Positions 26,754 through 36,006 of a DNA stretch of 64,000 nt are shown here, piece by piece. The DNA is from Curtobacterium sp. 9128 (GTDB lineage Bacteria > Actinomycetota > Actinomycetes > Actinomycetales > Microbacteriaceae). Every line of letters starts with the position of its first letter. The first letter of the stretch is position 1. Location of the stretch: positions 1-64,000 of the forward strand of contig NZ_VEAF01000007.1 of assembly GCF_007673775.1 (NCBI RefSeq). Reading direction: 5' to 3'. The position numbers and the translations under genes were made by a program. Below the pieces are notes generated by a model. That model was not told the origin of the DNA. It did not search any database and was given only the letters and a program-made list of their open reading frames with translations.

Positions 26754-27721
26754 GACGCGACCCGGTCCGCGGGCGGCGGCGTCTCGACGAGGAGCTGGGA
26801 GACGACGCTCGAGGCGCTGACCCCGTCGAACTCGGCCTCGGCGTCGAGCACCAGGCGGTGCGCGAGCACCGGCTCCGCGAGGGCCTTCACGTCGTCCGGG
26901 GTGACGTAGTGGCGGCCGCTCAGCGCCGCGAACACGCGAGCCGACCGCATCAGACCCATCGCACCGCGGACACTCACGCCGAGGCGCACCTCGCTCGCCG
27001 AACGGGTCGCGTCCACGAGCCGTGCGACGTAGTCCGCGATCGTGGCATCGACGTGCACGGTGCGGGCGAGCGCGGCCATCTCGGTGATCGTCGCGGCCGG
27101 GACGACGCTCGCGAGCGGGACCGACGACGCCGGCGCCGACGACGTCTCGAGGATCTTCACCGTCGCGGCGTGGTCCGGGTACCCGATCGAGGTCTTCATG
27201 AGGAAGCGGTCGAGCTGCGCCTCGGGCAGACGGTACGTGCCGGCCTGCTCGATCGGGTTCTGCGTCGCGATCACCATGAACGGTGCGGCGAGGCGGTGGT
27301 TGACCCCGTCGACGGTGATGGCCGACTCCTCCATCGCCTCGAGGAGGGCGGACTGGGTCTTCGGGCTCGCGCGGTTGATCTCGTCCGCGAGCACGATGTT
27401 CGCGAACACGGGACCGCGGTGGAACTCGAACTCCTGCGCACGCTGGTCGTAGACGCTGATGCCGGTGATGTCACCGGGGAGTAGGTCGGGGGTGAACTGG
27501 ATGCGGTTGGTCGACCCCTGCACGCTCTGCGCGAGCGCCCGCGCCATGCTGGTCTTGCCCGTGCCGGGGACGTCCTCCAACAGGAGGTGCCCCTCGCTGA
27601 GCATCGCGGTGACTGCCAGTCGGATGACGAACGTCTTCCCGAGGAGCACCTGCTCGACGTTGGTCACGATGCGGCCGGCGACGTCGGCGAACCAGGTGGC
27701 CTGCTCGGGGGTCATGCTCAT
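26750..27721 (-). CDS. MoxR family AAA+ ATPase
   Basis: Chaperone-like ATPase thought to help assemble or activate partner proteins. The 323 residues include Walker A VPGTGKTS (51-58), Walker B VLADEINRASPK, sensor IATQNPIEQAGTYRLPEAQ (residues about 150-170) and a C-terminal lid domain. The start is ATG with GAGGAA upstream; a second ATG lies two codons later. It is the first gene of the MoxR-DUF58-transglutaminase trio and starts 52 bases after the giant surface protein gene. Confidence 0.93.
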   Translation of the reverse strand: MSMTPEQATWFADVAGRIVTNVEQVLLGKTFVIRLAVTAMLSEGHLLLEDVPGTGKTSMARALAQSVQGSTNRIQFTPDLLPGDITGISVYDQRAQEFEFHRGPVFANIVLADEINRASPKTQSALLEAMEESAITVDGVNHRLAAPFMVIATQNPIEQAGTYRLPEAQLDRFLMKTSIGYPDHAATVKILETSSAPASSVPLASVVPAATITEMAALARTVHVDATIADYVARLVDATRSASEVRLGVSVRGAMGLMRSARVFAALSGRHYVTPDDVKALAEPVLAHRLVLDAEAEFDGVSASSVVSQLLVETPPPADRVAS

Positions 27722-27773
27722 GTGACGGGGTTCCTCGCTGGGTGTCGATGGGGATCGGTCGGTTGTCGGTCGG

Positions 27774-30700
27774 TCAGTTGCCCGTGGACGGCGGGGTCGA
27801 GACGGGCGCGCCGGGGGCGACCTGCTGCTCCTGCGGGTTCGAGTCGACCTTCCGGTCGACCGTCGCGACGACCGTGATCGTCTTCGCGTTGGCCGGGATG
27901 GTCGACCCCGCTGCGTACTTCGCCCCGTCCGACCCGCGGTCCGAGCAGCCGAGCAGTCCTTCGGTCACGGCGCCCGTGCAGATCTTGATGTCGTAGTCGA
28001 CGTCGTGGTTGCCCGCGTTCTGCGGCGCGTCGACTGCGATGGTCCCGCCGGCCTTCGGCGCAACGGCAGCGGCGCGGGTGTTCAGCGGCGTCGCCGACCC
28101 GACGGACTCGGGGTCGGTGCAGTACTGCCCGCCGTTGTTGTCCAGCCGACAGGCGGAGACCGTGACGGCGAGCTGCCTGCCGTAGTCGGAGCCGCTCGGG
28201 TAGAGCGTCACCGGGTCACCCGCGGTCGTCGTGCTGTCGCCGTTCGCGAGCGACACCCGGTAGAGCGTCGCACGCCCGGAGTCGACGCCGAAGCCGGACA
28301 CGACGACCGGGTACCGACCGCTGTCGTCGGAGCTGTTCGGCAGTCCGACGGTCGCTCGCGGACCGGACGGGGTCTCGTACGTCTGGACCGGACCGGCCAC
28401 ACTCGAGGCGCAGAACCCGAGGGAGTTCACCGCGACCACGGCGTAGTAGTAGTTCTGGTCGCCACCGGGGGTGTCGGTGAAGCTCGTCGTCCCGGGGCCG
28501 CCGACCTGCGTCGCGTCGCTCCGCTGCACGGCCGAGCAGGAGAAGGACGGACTGGTCAGTCGGAAGAGCCAGTACTCGCGGATGTCGGTGCCGCCGCCGT
28601 CGGAGGGACTGAACCCGATCGTCACCCGGGTCCGGCCGCCGTCGGACTGGCCGGTCGCGCTGAGGCCGGACGGCGGAGCGGGGTTGCCGACCGCGGTCGC
28701 CGAGGTGCTCCCGCTGTTCCACTGCACCGGACTGCCGTCGCGGTCCGCTCCGTTGTGCGCGGACACCGTGAACGTGTACTTCCCGCCGCTGGTCAGACCG
28801 TCGAAGGACGTCGTCGTCGCGGTCCCGACGCTCCGGGTGCTGGTGGAGCCAGGACCGTCGATCGTGACGACGTACTCGTCGACCGGAGTGCCCTGTCCCG
28901 GTCGTGGGACGGCGTTCCAGGAGAGGACGAGACGGTTCGGCGTCGTCGAGTCCGGCACCGCCTGCAGGCCGCCGGGGGCAGCCGGCACGAAGTCCGCGCT
29001 CATCGGCGCCGACTGCGGCGAGGGCTGCGACGTCCCGACGGCGTTCGAGGCCGCGACGGAGAAGCGGTACGACGCGCTCGGGTCGAGACCGGTCAACGTG
29101 CACACGGTCGACGCGCCGCAGTCCTTCGCCACGCCGTTGGTACCCGTCACGCGGTACCCGGTGATCGCCGAGTTGTTCGCCTGTGGAGCCGACCACGACA
29201 GGGTCACCTGGCCGCCCTCGTACGAACCGGTGCGTGTCGGGGCGCCCGGTGCGTCCGGGACGTCCTGCACCGAGATCGTGACGTTCCCCCAGACGTAGCG
29301 GTCCGGGTCGTTCGTGGCGTCGGCGACCTGGTACTGCAGGTTCGTGTTCACGGGGCTGGCGGCGTCGGACACGGACACCTGCAGGCGGGACCGGTCCGCA
29401 CTCGGGGTGATCGTCACGCCGGACGGCAGTCCCCCGGACAGCCCGCGGATGTCGACGACGCGGAGCCGCTCGTTCGGGAACGGGTTCGTCGGCTGGTCGT
29501 TCGCCAGAACGTCGATCGTCGTCGACTCGCCACGTTTGGCGACCGCGCTGTCGGCGCCCGGCTGCACGAGCGGGCGGGTGGAGGCCACGATGCCGACGTT
29601 CACCAGTCCGGACCGCCCGGCGTTCGTCGAGTCAGCCACGCCGATGCCGATCGACGCGGTCGTGTTCTTCTGGGCGGAGTCGGCGACCGAGATCGTCAGG
29701 CTCTGGCCGGAGATCGTGGCCTTCGTGCCGGAGCCCGGCTGACTCACGATCGAGTACGCGAGCTCGGGGAGGTCCTTCGGGTACGGGTAGTCGGTGAGCC
29801 GCGAGAGGTCGAGCGTGCGCGAGTCGCCCGGCTGCATCTCGATGGACGAACCGGTGAAGGCCGGCGGTTGGTTCGACCGCGGCGTCACCTTGACCGGCAG
29901 CACGAGGGTCGCCACGCGGCCCTTGCCCCCGTTGGCGCTCGACCCGTCCGTGACCTCGAACGAGATCGAGGCGTTCCCGTAGTAGAGCTTCGCCGAGGTG
30001 AACTGCAGCGTCGAGGCGTCCACGGTGAGGGAGTCGCCGTTGGCGTGCGTCGCCTTGACGGTGCCCGGGTCGGTGATCCTGGCCGTCTGCCCGTTCGCGG
30101 TCACCACGTACTTCGACAGTGGGATGCGCACGGTGGACTCGCTCTTGACGGTGATCGCCCCGGCCGTGCGGTTGACCTGCGGCAGGGCGTCGTCGAACCC
30201 GGGGACGTTGATGAACCCGTAGGAGACGATGTCCGGGTGGTCCTTCCGCGCGACCGAGAACGGGATGACCTGCGAGTCGTCGGTCAGGCGAACCACGATC
30301 CGTCCGTCGTTCGTCGTCCGCGCGGTGTCGCCGTAGCCGTCGACGACCCCGACGGTGAGGTCGGCGGTGGACCCCTCGGCGAAGAAGACGTTCTTCAGGA
30401 CGTCCACCGTGACGCTCTGCCGGTGCAGGATGTCCTGCAGGTCGAGGGTGGTGTCGTCCACCTCGGGACGGAGCGGCTGGGCGTCCTTGTCGACCGTGAC
30501 CGTGAGGAACGCCGTGCTGGCACCGCCGCTGGAGTTCGACGCGGTGTACAGCACCGCGAAGTCACCGCTCTCGGCGTTCTTCGGCGGGGTGACACGGATC
30601 TCCTGCTTCCGGAGGACCTTCACCTTCACGTCCGTGGCGGTGGGCTCGACCTTCGACACGGTGAGGTCGCCGCCCTCCGGGTCCGAGTCGTTCTGGAGCA

Positions 30701-33644
30701 CACGGACCGTCACCGTCCCCCCGGGGCGGATCGTCACGTGGTCCGCCTCGGCGACCGGGTTCGACGCCTGCTCGGCCCGCGGCGCGATCCCCACCCGGAC
30801 GGTGCCGGTCGCCCGGGCACCGAGCGCGTCGACGACCGTGTAGGTGAACTCGTCGGTACCGGCCGAGTAATCGCCGGCCTCGTAGGTCAGTGAATCCGCC
30901 CCGATGTCGCTGACGGAGCCCTTGTCGGGGTTCGACGCCACGCCGACGAGCTGCACCGAGTCACCGTCCGGGTCGATGCCGCTCAGCGGGACCGTGATGC
31001 GGACCGCCTGCCCGGCGACGACCCGTGCGGTCACCGTCTGGGGCACCGGCGGATTGTTGGTGGCGGTGTCCTTCTCCCGCACCGAGATCGACACCGTGGC
31101 GTCGGCGGACTGTCCGTCGGGTCCGGAGACGCGGTAGACCGCCGTGTAGTTGCCCGGCGTCTTCGGAGCGAGGTACCGCAGGTGGTCGCCGGAGGCGAAG
31201 AGCAGGCCGCCGTCACCGGGGACGTTCTGGACGAGGTCGGGCTGCAGGGTGAGGGGCTCGCCCTCGGGCTGGGTGTCGTTGGCCAGCACGTCGATGTCCG
31301 CGACGTCCCCGACGCGGACCGTGGCCGAGTCCGCCTGTGCGACGGGGGGCTGGATGCGGTCGGGCTTCGGGATCTCCACGACCGTGATCGTGCCCGTGGC
31401 GGAGGCCAGCCCGTTCGACTCCGTGTACGTGAAGGTCACCGGTCCGTCGAGCGGGGCGGTGAGGGTCGTCCGCACGGTGTGCTGGTCGAGGACGCTCGCC
31501 TGGACACCCGAGCCCCGGTCCGGACCGTCGAGGGCGGTCACGAGCAGGACGCCGCCGGCGGGGTCGATGTCCGTGGCGGTGACGTCGGTGTCCTTCGTCG
31601 ACAGCGTGGTCACGAAGACGGTCTTCGGCGTCGTGATCGGCGCGGTCGAGGCGTCCGGCGGCGCGAGGACCGTCAGGCGGACGATGCCCGTCGCGGTCTT
31701 CGTGCCGTCGGTGACGGTGTACTCCACCTGGTGGTCCCCGACCGCGTCGCCCTGGACCCGGAAGGTGCCGGCGTCGTAGCTCGGTGTGATCGTGACACCG
31801 CTCGCGGAGGACACGCTCGTCAGCGTCACGGTGCCGTTGCCACCGCGGACGTGCTCCAGCGGGGAGACGGTGAAGGCCTTCCCGGCGTAGCCCTGCACCG
31901 GGAACGCGTCGGCCCGGAGTGGCACGTTGCCCTGCGCGGCGACGTGCACGGTCACCGATCCCCGTCCGTCTGCTCGGCCGTCGCTCACGACGATCTGCAC
32001 CGTGCGGTCCCCGGTCCGTGTGCTCTGGTTGCGGAAGTCGAGGAGGCCGTCGGGCGTCGTGGAGACCGCGTCGCCGTCGGACGCCGTCGCGGACTTCAGG
32101 TAGACGGGGTCGCCGTCCGGGTCGACCCAGTCCCCCAGCACGTCGGTCGAGACGTGCCCGCCCTGCACGACGTCGGCGGAGGTGTCGCGGACCTGCCGTG
32201 GTGCCTCGTTCTCGGACTCGGGTCGCACGGCGACGCGGACGGTCGCGGTGGCGGACCCGCCGTTGCCGTCGGTGATGGTGTACGGGAACGTCACCGTCCC
32301 CGTGGCGGTGTCCGCCAGGGAGATCTGCAGCCGCTGGCCCGCGTCGACGATCGCCACGGAACCGGCGGCCTGGTCGACCGAGCCGACCTCGCTGATGACG
32401 ATCGGGTCGCCGTTGGGGTCGTAGTCGTTGAGCAGGACCGGGAGGCTCGTGGTGCGTCCGGGACGCGCGCCGAGGTCGTCGTCGACCGCCACCGGCGGCT
32501 TCTGGTCCTTGTCGACCTGCGGGTCGTCGTCGGAGACCTGCTCACGCTGCTGGTCGTCGTCGCGCTTGATGAGGTCGGTCCAGTTGTCGATCAACTGGCC
32601 GCTGCGGTCGATGGCCCACGACCGTCCGGTCGCCGGGTCGTTCGCCACGACGGTGTCGCCGTTGTGCACGATCTGCAGCGCGGCACCGCCGGGGACGCTG
32701 TCGAGCTGCTGCAGTGCGCGCCCACGGCAGGTGTCGACCGCCTGACCACCGCTCCAGGCCCCGAAGGTGCAGTCGCCGCTGACGTAGGGGCGCGCAGCCC
32801 GCCCGGAGACCGACAGCGCCGTGGACGACGCCGACCCGGACGGGGTGACGCGGACCAGTCCCCTCGCGCCGGCCACGACCACCGCGTCGCCGTCGTCGGA
32901 CGAGCGCTGCAGCGCCGGGGCGTCGCCGACCCGGTCGCCGAGGTCGACCGTGTCGCCGTCGACGGAGAGCGCGCCGGTGCTCTGGTCGAGCACCGCGACG
33001 TGCGACCCGAAGGCCGCGACCTGGAAGTCGTCCCGGCGGTCCATCCGGACCGGCCAGCGCTTCGCCACCGTCAGGGTGGTGCCGACGTCGACGAGCGATG
33101 CGGTACCGGTGCGCGGCGAGTAGACCGCGACGTGGTCGTCGGAGGCGTCGAACACCGCGTCGGCGCCCAGGGTGAGGTCGGCCTTGGTCGAGGCGTCGAA
33201 GTCCGCGAGGTCCTTCGCCGGCGTGGACCAGACCTCGCCGGTCTCCTGGTTGCCGATCACAGCGGTCGTGCCCGCGAAGAACACCTGCGGGGCCCCGGAG
33301 GGCAGCGTGACGGCGTCGCCGACGGTGGCGTGCGCGACGTCCACCTTCGCGACGGTCCCCTTCGTCTCGTCGACGCTGTAGACCATCGATCCCCGCTGCA
33401 GCACCGAGAGGGCATCGCTGGCGGACTCGACGGCGGTGTTCAGCTGCAGCACGGCGGTGTTCGCCCGGCCGACGGCACCGTACTGGGTCGACGGCACCCA
33501 CACGGTGCCGTCGCCGAGGGCGACCCGCTGGGTGTGGTACCCGCTCGAGACGACCGCGGCACCCGCGACGAGTGCGGCCACGAGGACGGAGACGCCGACG
33601 GTGACCGCCGCCGACCGGTTGCGAGCGAGGAGCCGGCGGATCAC
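27774..33644 (-). CDS. Giant anchored Ig-like/FN3 repeat surface protein
   Basis: 1956 residues. A short basic N-terminus and one transmembrane segment (about 12-34) act as an uncleaved signal anchor. An extracellular beta-propeller-like region (about 35-360) follows. About eleven cadherin/Ig-like repeats come next, each opening with a PPVAxxD...VDVLANDxDPxGDxL pattern, and then at least three fibronectin type III domains (PGAPTRTGS, PAAPGGLQAV, PAPPSGLSAT starts). There is no LPxTG sorting signal. GTG at 33644 overlaps the kinase stop by 4 bases, so the protein is translated with the kinase. It is likely a cell-surface or wall-spanning structural or adhesive protein; no enzymatic domain was seen. 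Confidence 0.88.
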   Translation of the reverse strand: MIRRLLARNRSAAVTVGVSVLVAALVAGAAVVSSGYHTQRVALGDGTVWVPSTQYGAVGRANTAVLQLNTAVESASDALSVLQRGSMVYSVDETKGTVAKVDVAHATVGDAVTLPSGAPQVFFAGTTAVIGNQETGEVWSTPAKDLADFDASTKADLTLGADAVFDASDDHVAVYSPRTGTASLVDVGTTLTVAKRWPVRMDRRDDFQVAAFGSHVAVLDQSTGALSVDGDTVDLGDRVGDAPALQRSSDDGDAVVVAGARGLVRVTPSGSASSTALSVSGRAARPYVSGDCTFGAWSGGQAVDTCRGRALQQLDSVPGGAALQIVHNGDTVVANDPATGRSWAIDRSGQLIDNWTDLIKRDDDQQREQVSDDDPQVDKDQKPPVAVDDDLGARPGRTTSLPVLLNDYDPNGDPIVISEVGSVDQAAGSVAIVDAGQRLQISLADTATGTVTFPYTITDGNGGSATATVRVAVRPESENEAPRQVRDTSADVVQGGHVSTDVLGDWVDPDGDPVYLKSATASDGDAVSTTPDGLLDFRNQSTRTGDRTVQIVVSDGRADGRGSVTVHVAAQGNVPLRADAFPVQGYAGKAFTVSPLEHVRGGNGTVTLTSVSSASGVTITPSYDAGTFRVQGDAVGDHQVEYTVTDGTKTATGIVRLTVLAPPDASTAPITTPKTVFVTTLSTKDTDVTATDIDPAGGVLLVTALDGPDRGSGVQASVLDQHTVRTTLTAPLDGPVTFTYTESNGLASATGTITVVEIPKPDRIQPPVAQADSATVRVGDVADIDVLANDTQPEGEPLTLQPDLVQNVPGDGGLLFASGDHLRYLAPKTPGNYTAVYRVSGPDGQSADATVSISVREKDTATNNPPVPQTVTARVVAGQAVRITVPLSGIDPDGDSVQLVGVASNPDKGSVSDIGADSLTYEAGDYSAGTDEFTYTVVDALGARATGTVRVGIAPRAEQASNPVAEADHVTIRPGGTVTVRVLQNDSDPEGGDLTVSKVEPTATDVKVKVLRKQEIRVTPPKNAESGDFAVLYTASNSSGGASTAFLTVTVDKDAQPLRPEVDDTTLDLQDILHRQSVTVDVLKNVFFAEGSTADLTVGVVDGYGDTARTTNDGRIVVRLTDDSQVIPFSVARKDHPDIVSYGFINVPGFDDALPQVNRTAGAITVKSESTVRIPLSKYVVTANGQTARITDPGTVKATHANGDSLTVDASTLQFTSAKLYYGNASISFEVTDGSSANGGKGRVATLVLPVKVTPRSNQPPAFTGSSIEMQPGDSRTLDLSRLTDYPYPKDLPELAYSIVSQPGSGTKATISGQSLTISVADSAQKNTTASIGIGVADSTNAGRSGLVNVGIVASTRPLVQPGADSAVAKRGESTTIDVLANDQPTNPFPNERLRVVDIRGLSGGLPSGVTITPSADRSRLQVSVSDAASPVNTNLQYQVADATNDPDRYVWGNVTISVQDVPDAPGAPTRTGSYEGGQVTLSWSAPQANNSAITGYRVTGTNGVAKDCGASTVCTLTGLDPSASYRFSVAASNAVGTSQPSPQSAPMSADFVPAAPGGLQAVPDSTTPNRLVLSWNAVPRPGQGTPVDEYVVTIDGPGSTSTRSVGTATTTSFDGLTSGGKYTFTVSAHNGADRDGSPVQWNSGSTSATAVGNPAPPSGLSATGQSDGGRTRVTIGFSPSDGGGTDIREYWLFRLTSPSFSCSAVQRSDATQVGGPGTTSFTDTPGGDQNYYYAVVAVNSLGFCASSVAGPVQTYETPSGPRATVGLPNSSDDSGRYPVVVSGFGVDSGRATLYRVSLANGDSTTTAGDPVTLYPSGSDYGRQLAVTVSACRLDNNGGQYCTDPESVGSATPLNTRAAAVAPKAGGTIAVDAPQNAGNHDVDYDIKICTGAVTEGLLGCSDRGSDGAKYAAGSTIPANAKTITVVATVDRKVDSNPQEQQVAPGAPVSTPPSTGN

Positions 33645-35053
33645 GAGCCGCCGCCGATCGTCGCGCACCGCTCGGCGCTCGCGACGCCGGTCTTGCCGTC
33701 GCGGTTGACCGCGACGGTGACGCACTCCTCTTCCCCGTCGCTGCCGGAGACGACGAACGTGGTCCCCGACTGCTGGCTCGAGGCCCCGTTCGAGGTGATG
33801 ACGTACGTGTCACCGTTCCGGAGACCCGGATCGGACCAGCGGAAGGTGACGGAGTCGCGGGACGAGGACGCCTGGACGTCGGACACCGTGGGGATCGCGC
33901 CCGATCCGACGCGGGTGACGAGGACGAACGTCGTCACCGCCAGGGCGACGACGACGACCGCCGCGAGGGCGGAGACGAGGGCGAGCGTCCGGCGCGATCC
34001 CCGCCGTGCTCGGGTGACCGAGCCCGTCCGGTGCACGGTGCCGACGCTCCGGGAACCCGTCGCGGCGACGCCGCCCTGCACCGGGCGCCGGGTCCGGCGG
34101 CGACGACCGACACGGCTCGGGGGCTGGAGCTCGCGGACCACCGTGCGGTCGCCTTCGGACGTCGGCGTCGCGACGGCCCAGGCCTCGACCGCGACGTCGG
34201 CGGCGGTCTGCGGGATCCCGAGTTCGGCTTCGACCTGCTGGAAGCCACGGACCAGCTCCATGACGGTCGCGGGCCGGAGCTGCACCTTGCGGGACATCGC
34301 CCGCGCCAGGAGACGTTCGAGCGACGGCGGCACGTCGGTCCGGCCGGAGGGCTTGACGCCGCCCTTGTCGATCCGCGCCATCAGCTCGGCGGCACCGTTC
34401 TTGCCGCCGGGGACCTCGAAGGGACTCCGACCGGCGAGCAGCGAGAACACGGTGGCCGCGAGCGAGTAGACCTCGGACTGGACGGTGCCGCGGGACTCGT
34501 CGATGAGGACCTCGGGTGCGGACCACGGGATCGACATGCCGATCGGCTCGTCGGGGTCGGACTCCCCGATGCTCGCAGCGATGCCGAAGTCGGACAGCAC
34601 CGGGTTGCCGTACGCGGTGAGGAGGATGTTCGAGGGCTTGACGTCCCGGTGCAGGACCCCTTCGCGGTGCGCCGTCTCGAGCGCGGATCCGATGCGGATC
34701 CCGATCGACAGGACCTCGGACACCGGGATCGGTTCACGCCGGTAGCGCTGGCTGAGCGACGACGAGCAGAGCTCCATCACGAGGTACGGCCGGCCGTCCG
34801 ACGCCACGCTGGCCTGGAACACCGTGAGGATCGACGGGTGCGTGCTGAGCCGGGCCATCAGGTTCGCCTCGGACTGGAACATCTGCCGGACACGGTCGTC
34901 GACGACCTCGTCCAGGAGCACCTTCACGGCGACCTGTCGCCGTGGCATGTCCTGCTCGTAGAGGAAGACGTCGGCGAACCCGCCGGAGCCGAGGACGTGG
35001 ACCGGGCTGAACCCGCCGATGACGGGAGGGGTGGACGGCAGCCGTCGCGCCAT
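33641..35053 (-). CDS. Membrane Ser/Thr protein kinase with extracellular FN3-like domain
   Basis: 470 residues. Kinase domain about 15-285: glycine loop GSGGFADV (22-29), Lys44, Glu62, HRDVKPSN (135-142), DFG (155-157) and APE (179-181). The activation segment 155-181 contains no threonine, only serines, which is unusual for an actinobacterial kinase. A basic juxtamembrane linker includes DRTVVREL near residue 300. One transmembrane helix (about 359-380) leads to an external FN3-like domain of about 85 residues with two cysteines. Good Shine-Dalgarno GGAGGAG. It overlaps the giant FN3 protein gene by 4 bases. Confidence 0.92.
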   Translation of the reverse strand: MARRLPSTPPVIGGFSPVHVLGSGGFADVFLYEQDMPRRQVAVKVLLDEVVDDRVRQMFQSEANLMARLSTHPSILTVFQASVASDGRPYLVMELCSSSLSQRYRREPIPVSEVLSIGIRIGSALETAHREGVLHRDVKPSNILLTAYGNPVLSDFGIAASIGESDPDEPIGMSIPWSAPEVLIDESRGTVQSEVYSLAATVFSLLAGRSPFEVPGGKNGAAELMARIDKGGVKPSGRTDVPPSLERLLARAMSRKVQLRPATVMELVRGFQQVEAELGIPQTAADVAVEAWAVATPTSEGDRTVVRELQPPSRVGRRRRTRRPVQGGVAATGSRSVGTVHRTGSVTRARRGSRRTLALVSALAAVVVVALAVTTFVLVTRVGSGAIPTVSDVQASSSRDSVTFRWSDPGLRNGDTYVITSNGASSQQSGTTFVVSGSDGEEECVTVAVNRDGKTGVASAERCATIGGGS

Positions 35054-35108
35054 GTCGTCATCTCCTCCCGGCCGGTCACGGCCCGTTGCTCGTCGCGGGC
35101 TCTCAGTC

Positions 35109-35134
35109 TACGGAATCGGCCTCTGCGAAATTCC
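35109..35134 (-). promoter_or_regulatory. Possible promoter upstream of the kinase gene
   Basis: In the 128-base gap before the kinase, the minus strand has GGAAT, an 18-base spacer, then GTA. This resembles the SigR-type GGAAT-N18-GTT promoter. The same place can be read as a TAGACT -10 box. Weak evidence. Confidence 0.25.
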
Positions 35135-35181
35135 GTACACCAGTGGTCGGGTCCGGTCGCAGGGCCCCAGTTCGGGGGTGC

Positions 35182-36003
35182 TCAGTGGCGCGGCAGGGTG
35201 TCCTCGAGGTCGCCGTCCGACGGGGCGTCCTCCACCTGGAGGACCACGACGGTCACGTTGTCCCGACCGCCGGCGACGAGGGCGTCGCCCACCAGCCGCT
35301 CGGCGAGCTCCTGCGGGTCGGTGACCTTCGCGGCGATGCGTCCGATGACGGCGTCACCGATCTCCTTGGTCAGGCCGTCCGAGCAGATCACGTACCGGTC
35401 ACCGGTCCGGAGCGGCAGCGTCCACCAGTCCGGCTCCGGCGGCTCGCCGAACCCGACGGCGCGCGTGATGACGTTGCTGTCGGGGTGGGCCTCGGCGTCC
35501 TCGGCACGCAGGACACCCGCGTCGACCATCTCCTGGACGACCGAGTGGTCCACCGTGATCCGGCGGAGGACGCCGTCCTCGATCCGGTAGGTGCGGGAGT
35601 CTCCGACGTTGAAGACCAGCGCTGCCGGCTGCCCGTGGGACGCCACGAGGGCGAGCCCGGTCACGGTCGTCCCGGCGCCGATCGCGTTGCCACCAGCGGC
35701 GCGCTCGATGTCGGCCGTCGCGAGCAACAGCGCCCGCTGGATCGACTGCCGGGTGCCGAAGGGCCCGTCGACGGAGTCGCCGAGCCGACGGACGACGGCG
35801 TCGCTGGCACGGTCACCGGCGAGGTGGCCGCCCATGCCGTCGGCGACGACGAAGAACGGCGCCTCGACGATGTAGCTGTCCTCGTTGTGGTCACGCCGCC
35901 GACCGACGTCGGTCGCGGCCCCCCACGAGAGCGTCAGGGTGGCGCCGTCCGTTCCGGGGACGTCGATGGCGTGGGCTGCGGCTGCTCGGCCGAGTTCGGT
36001 CAC
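35182..36003 (-). CDS. PP2C family protein phosphatase
   Basis: Metal-dependent Ser/Thr phosphatase, the expected antagonist of the adjacent kinase. The 273 residues carry the PP2C motifs RDHNEDSY, VADGMGGHLAGD, FNVGDSRTY, ICSDGLT and GGRDNVTVVV, with the metal-binding aspartates present. There is no membrane segment. The C-terminal tail EDTLPRH resembles the DDTVxR motifs of the FHA protein that precedes it. GTG start 3 bases after the FHA gene stop, so the two are co-translated. Confidence 0.94.
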   Translation of the reverse strand: MTELGRAAAAHAIDVPGTDGATLTLSWGAATDVGRRRDHNEDSYIVEAPFFVVADGMGGHLAGDRASDAVVRRLGDSVDGPFGTRQSIQRALLLATADIERAAGGNAIGAGTTVTGLALVASHGQPAALVFNVGDSRTYRIEDGVLRRITVDHSVVQEMVDAGVLRAEDAEAHPDSNVITRAVGFGEPPEPDWWTLPLRTGDRYVICSDGLTKEIGDAVIGRIAAKVTDPQELAERLVGDALVAGGRDNVTVVVLQVEDAPSDGDLEDTLPRH

Positions 36004-36006
36004 GTG

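Noticed and set aside
28005..34469. Two plus-strand open frames of about 960 and 1090 codons opposite the giant surface protein and kinase
   Set aside because: Third-position GC of the minus-strand genes creates stop-free shadow frames. The translations are Arg/Gly/Val-rich with no motif.
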